64,000 bases of DNA, taken from the NCBI RefSeq assembly GCF_028372415.1, contig NC_092874.1, positions 117,563,244 through 117,627,243 of the forward strand, given 5' to 3'. The stretch comes from Notamacropus eugenii (lineage: Eukaryota; Chordata; Mammalia; Diprotodontia; Macropodidae). Below are positions 62,831 to 64,000 of the stretch, in pieces. Position 1 is the stretch's first letter, and each line of letters begins with the position of its first letter. Under the pieces are notes generated by a model that saw nothing but the letters and a program-made list of their open reading frames with translations, had not been told where the DNA came from and ran no database searches. A program made the position numbers and the translations under genes.

Positions 62831-63459
62831 GCTAACTACAAGTCCAGCACAGTTTACATTTTAACGTGTTGCCTAAAACATCTGTGTTGAGGTTGTCTGC
62901 ATCAGAGGTACTCCTGGCTTCATGGAATGGGGCCAAAACGGACACATGGAGTCTATGTTCATTTGTCATCTCTTTTGCAATAGATGTTTGCCCTGATAAA
63001 TCAGAATTATACTGTGGAACATGGCCTCATGGCTTTCATGGCTGCATTATCCTGCAATGACATTTTCCTTGCTAAGGTGTATATGTGGGGGAGCAGGAAG
63101 CCTTGGCTGGTGCTGCTCCATGTCGAATCCACTGGGGCTACGAGAGGGAAATGTGAATGCTCTTTGCCTGCACTTTGTGCTTACAGGTTACACTTTCAGT
63201 CTGTGAGTTCCACGTTGCTGCCCTCATCTTGTTACTAATGGGGATCTTTAGGTGAGGCTGCACCAGGGTCAGTAACCACAGAGAGGACTGTCTCCCTCTC
63301 TCTGCAATTCTGAGCAGTTTCAACCTGTGGAATGATGTAAGTAGTTAAGCTGTGTTTCTCAGCAAATAGAGGGTCCAGGTGTTTGCAAGCCTGTGCCTCC
63401 CACAACTGGTCTATGAACATCTTACTCACTTGGACACTTTTACCCTTTCTTGTGCTTAA
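62831..63459. other. no gene called
   Basis: Overlapping short frames on both strands (62866-63510), none with a domain or splice context. Mostly unique-looking. Confidence 0.35.
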
Positions 63460-63801
63460 GAGCACTGGCTCTGAGTTAGAAGATCTCGATTTAGATTCCA
63501 GCTGTACCATGGTACAGTGGCAAGAACCCTAGCTTTGTAATCAGAGAACCTGGATTTGAACAGCACCTTGGATATTTACTTCCTGTGTGACTTTGGGCAA
63601 ATCATTTTATATCCCAAGGTCTCAGTTTCTATATCTGTAAAATGAGGAATTTGGATTAGACGGCCTCTGTGGTCTAGAGTTACTACCCTAAAATCTTATT
63701 TATGACCTATGTGATACCGGGCAGTCACTTTATTTCCCTACCCATAAACAGAGAGGTCCGACTAAATGATCGCTGAACTCCCTCTGAATGCTCTGAAATC
63801 T
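63460..63801 (+). mobile_element. Ther-2 SINE inserted in another Ther-2 SINE
   Basis: Outer: 63460-63511 ('agcactggctctgagttaga') and 63697-63801 ('gacctatgtgataccgggca', 'gaggtccgactaaatgatcg'). Inner: 63512-63696 ('gtaatcagagaacctggatt', 'gtgactttgggcaaatcatt', 'ggattagacggcctctgtgg'). Confidence 0.75.
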
Positions 63802-64000
63802 ATTTAAACTCTTGATTCTATCAACTATAAACCTATGGTCAGTTTATCACTTGACTCTTTAAATTCCCTGATGGCTACTGACCCAGACTTAGTTATTCAC
63901 CTACTTTAGTGGGAAAGATCTATGGGACTTAAAGGTCACATCGAGAAGATTCAGGGCTGCTTCCTTTGTCCTCCTTCTCCTGGGCAAGGAGTTGATTTTC

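Larger units (their letters stand above)
40101..64000 (+). other. PLXNA4: PLXNA4 intron following the first coding exon (partial)
   Basis: Inference from the donor at 40095: the rest of the window is intron. No following plexin exon (rest of the sema domain, PSI domain) was found. Repeats and other elements are listed separately. Short alternative terminal exons, known for PLXNA4 in other mammals, could not be recognised. Confidence 0.8.

Noticed and set aside
1..64000. Bacterial-type systems (operons, CRISPR, toxin-antitoxin, phage)
   Set aside because: Splice sites, SINE/LINE content and long microsatellites show vertebrate nuclear DNA. No spaced direct-repeat array or gene cluster was found.

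Overview
This is 64 kb of vertebrate nuclear DNA holding one confidently recognisable protein-coding exon: the first coding exon of the axon-guidance receptor gene plexin-A4 (PLXNA4), plus strand, exon 38826-40094 with its ATG at 38910. The repeats point to a marsupial. Mar-1-type CORE-SINEs, a marsupial mammal family, occur about ten times, many of them still carrying a clear head, core and CAACAAC-type tail. They lie with older Ther-1 (MIR) and Ther-2 (MIR3-like) SINEs, L2 and L3/CR1 LINE relics and marsupial-type L1 3' ends. I cannot tell an American opossum from an Australian marsupial. Repeat names come from memory of the families, not from a database search.

Layout. 1-38825 is sequence upstream of the exon. 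Because the exon opens with a good 3' splice site, this is read as intron between an upstream non-coding exon (not in the window) and the first coding exon. It is a mosaic of CORE-SINEs and L2/L3 fragments, with long GT, CT and GA microsatellites. 38826-40094 is the exon: 84 nt of 5' UTR, a signal peptide and most of the sema domain (residues 1-395), ending at a phase-0 GTGAGT donor. 40095-64000 is the start of the next intron, with the same repeat mosaic, a decayed tRNA-Ile(AAT) copy at 53355-53428, and a unique block at about 59720-60330 that may be regulatory.

There is no operon, CRISPR array, intact mobile-element ORF or second gene that I can support. The other long open frames are mostly microsatellite or repeat artefacts. 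The most interesting non-genic structures are: two roughly 90% identical inverted copies of an unrecognised element at 29253-29425 and 32838-33006; a 22-bp-arm hairpin at 8019-8074; a diverged tandem duplication flanking a GT tract at 45551-46050; a SINE expanded by a TAATAGG-like tandem array at 2183-3220; several nested insertions whose order can be read, two with clear target-site duplications; two G-quadruplex-type tracts; and facing SINE pairs, one ending about 130 bp before the PLXNA4 splice acceptor.
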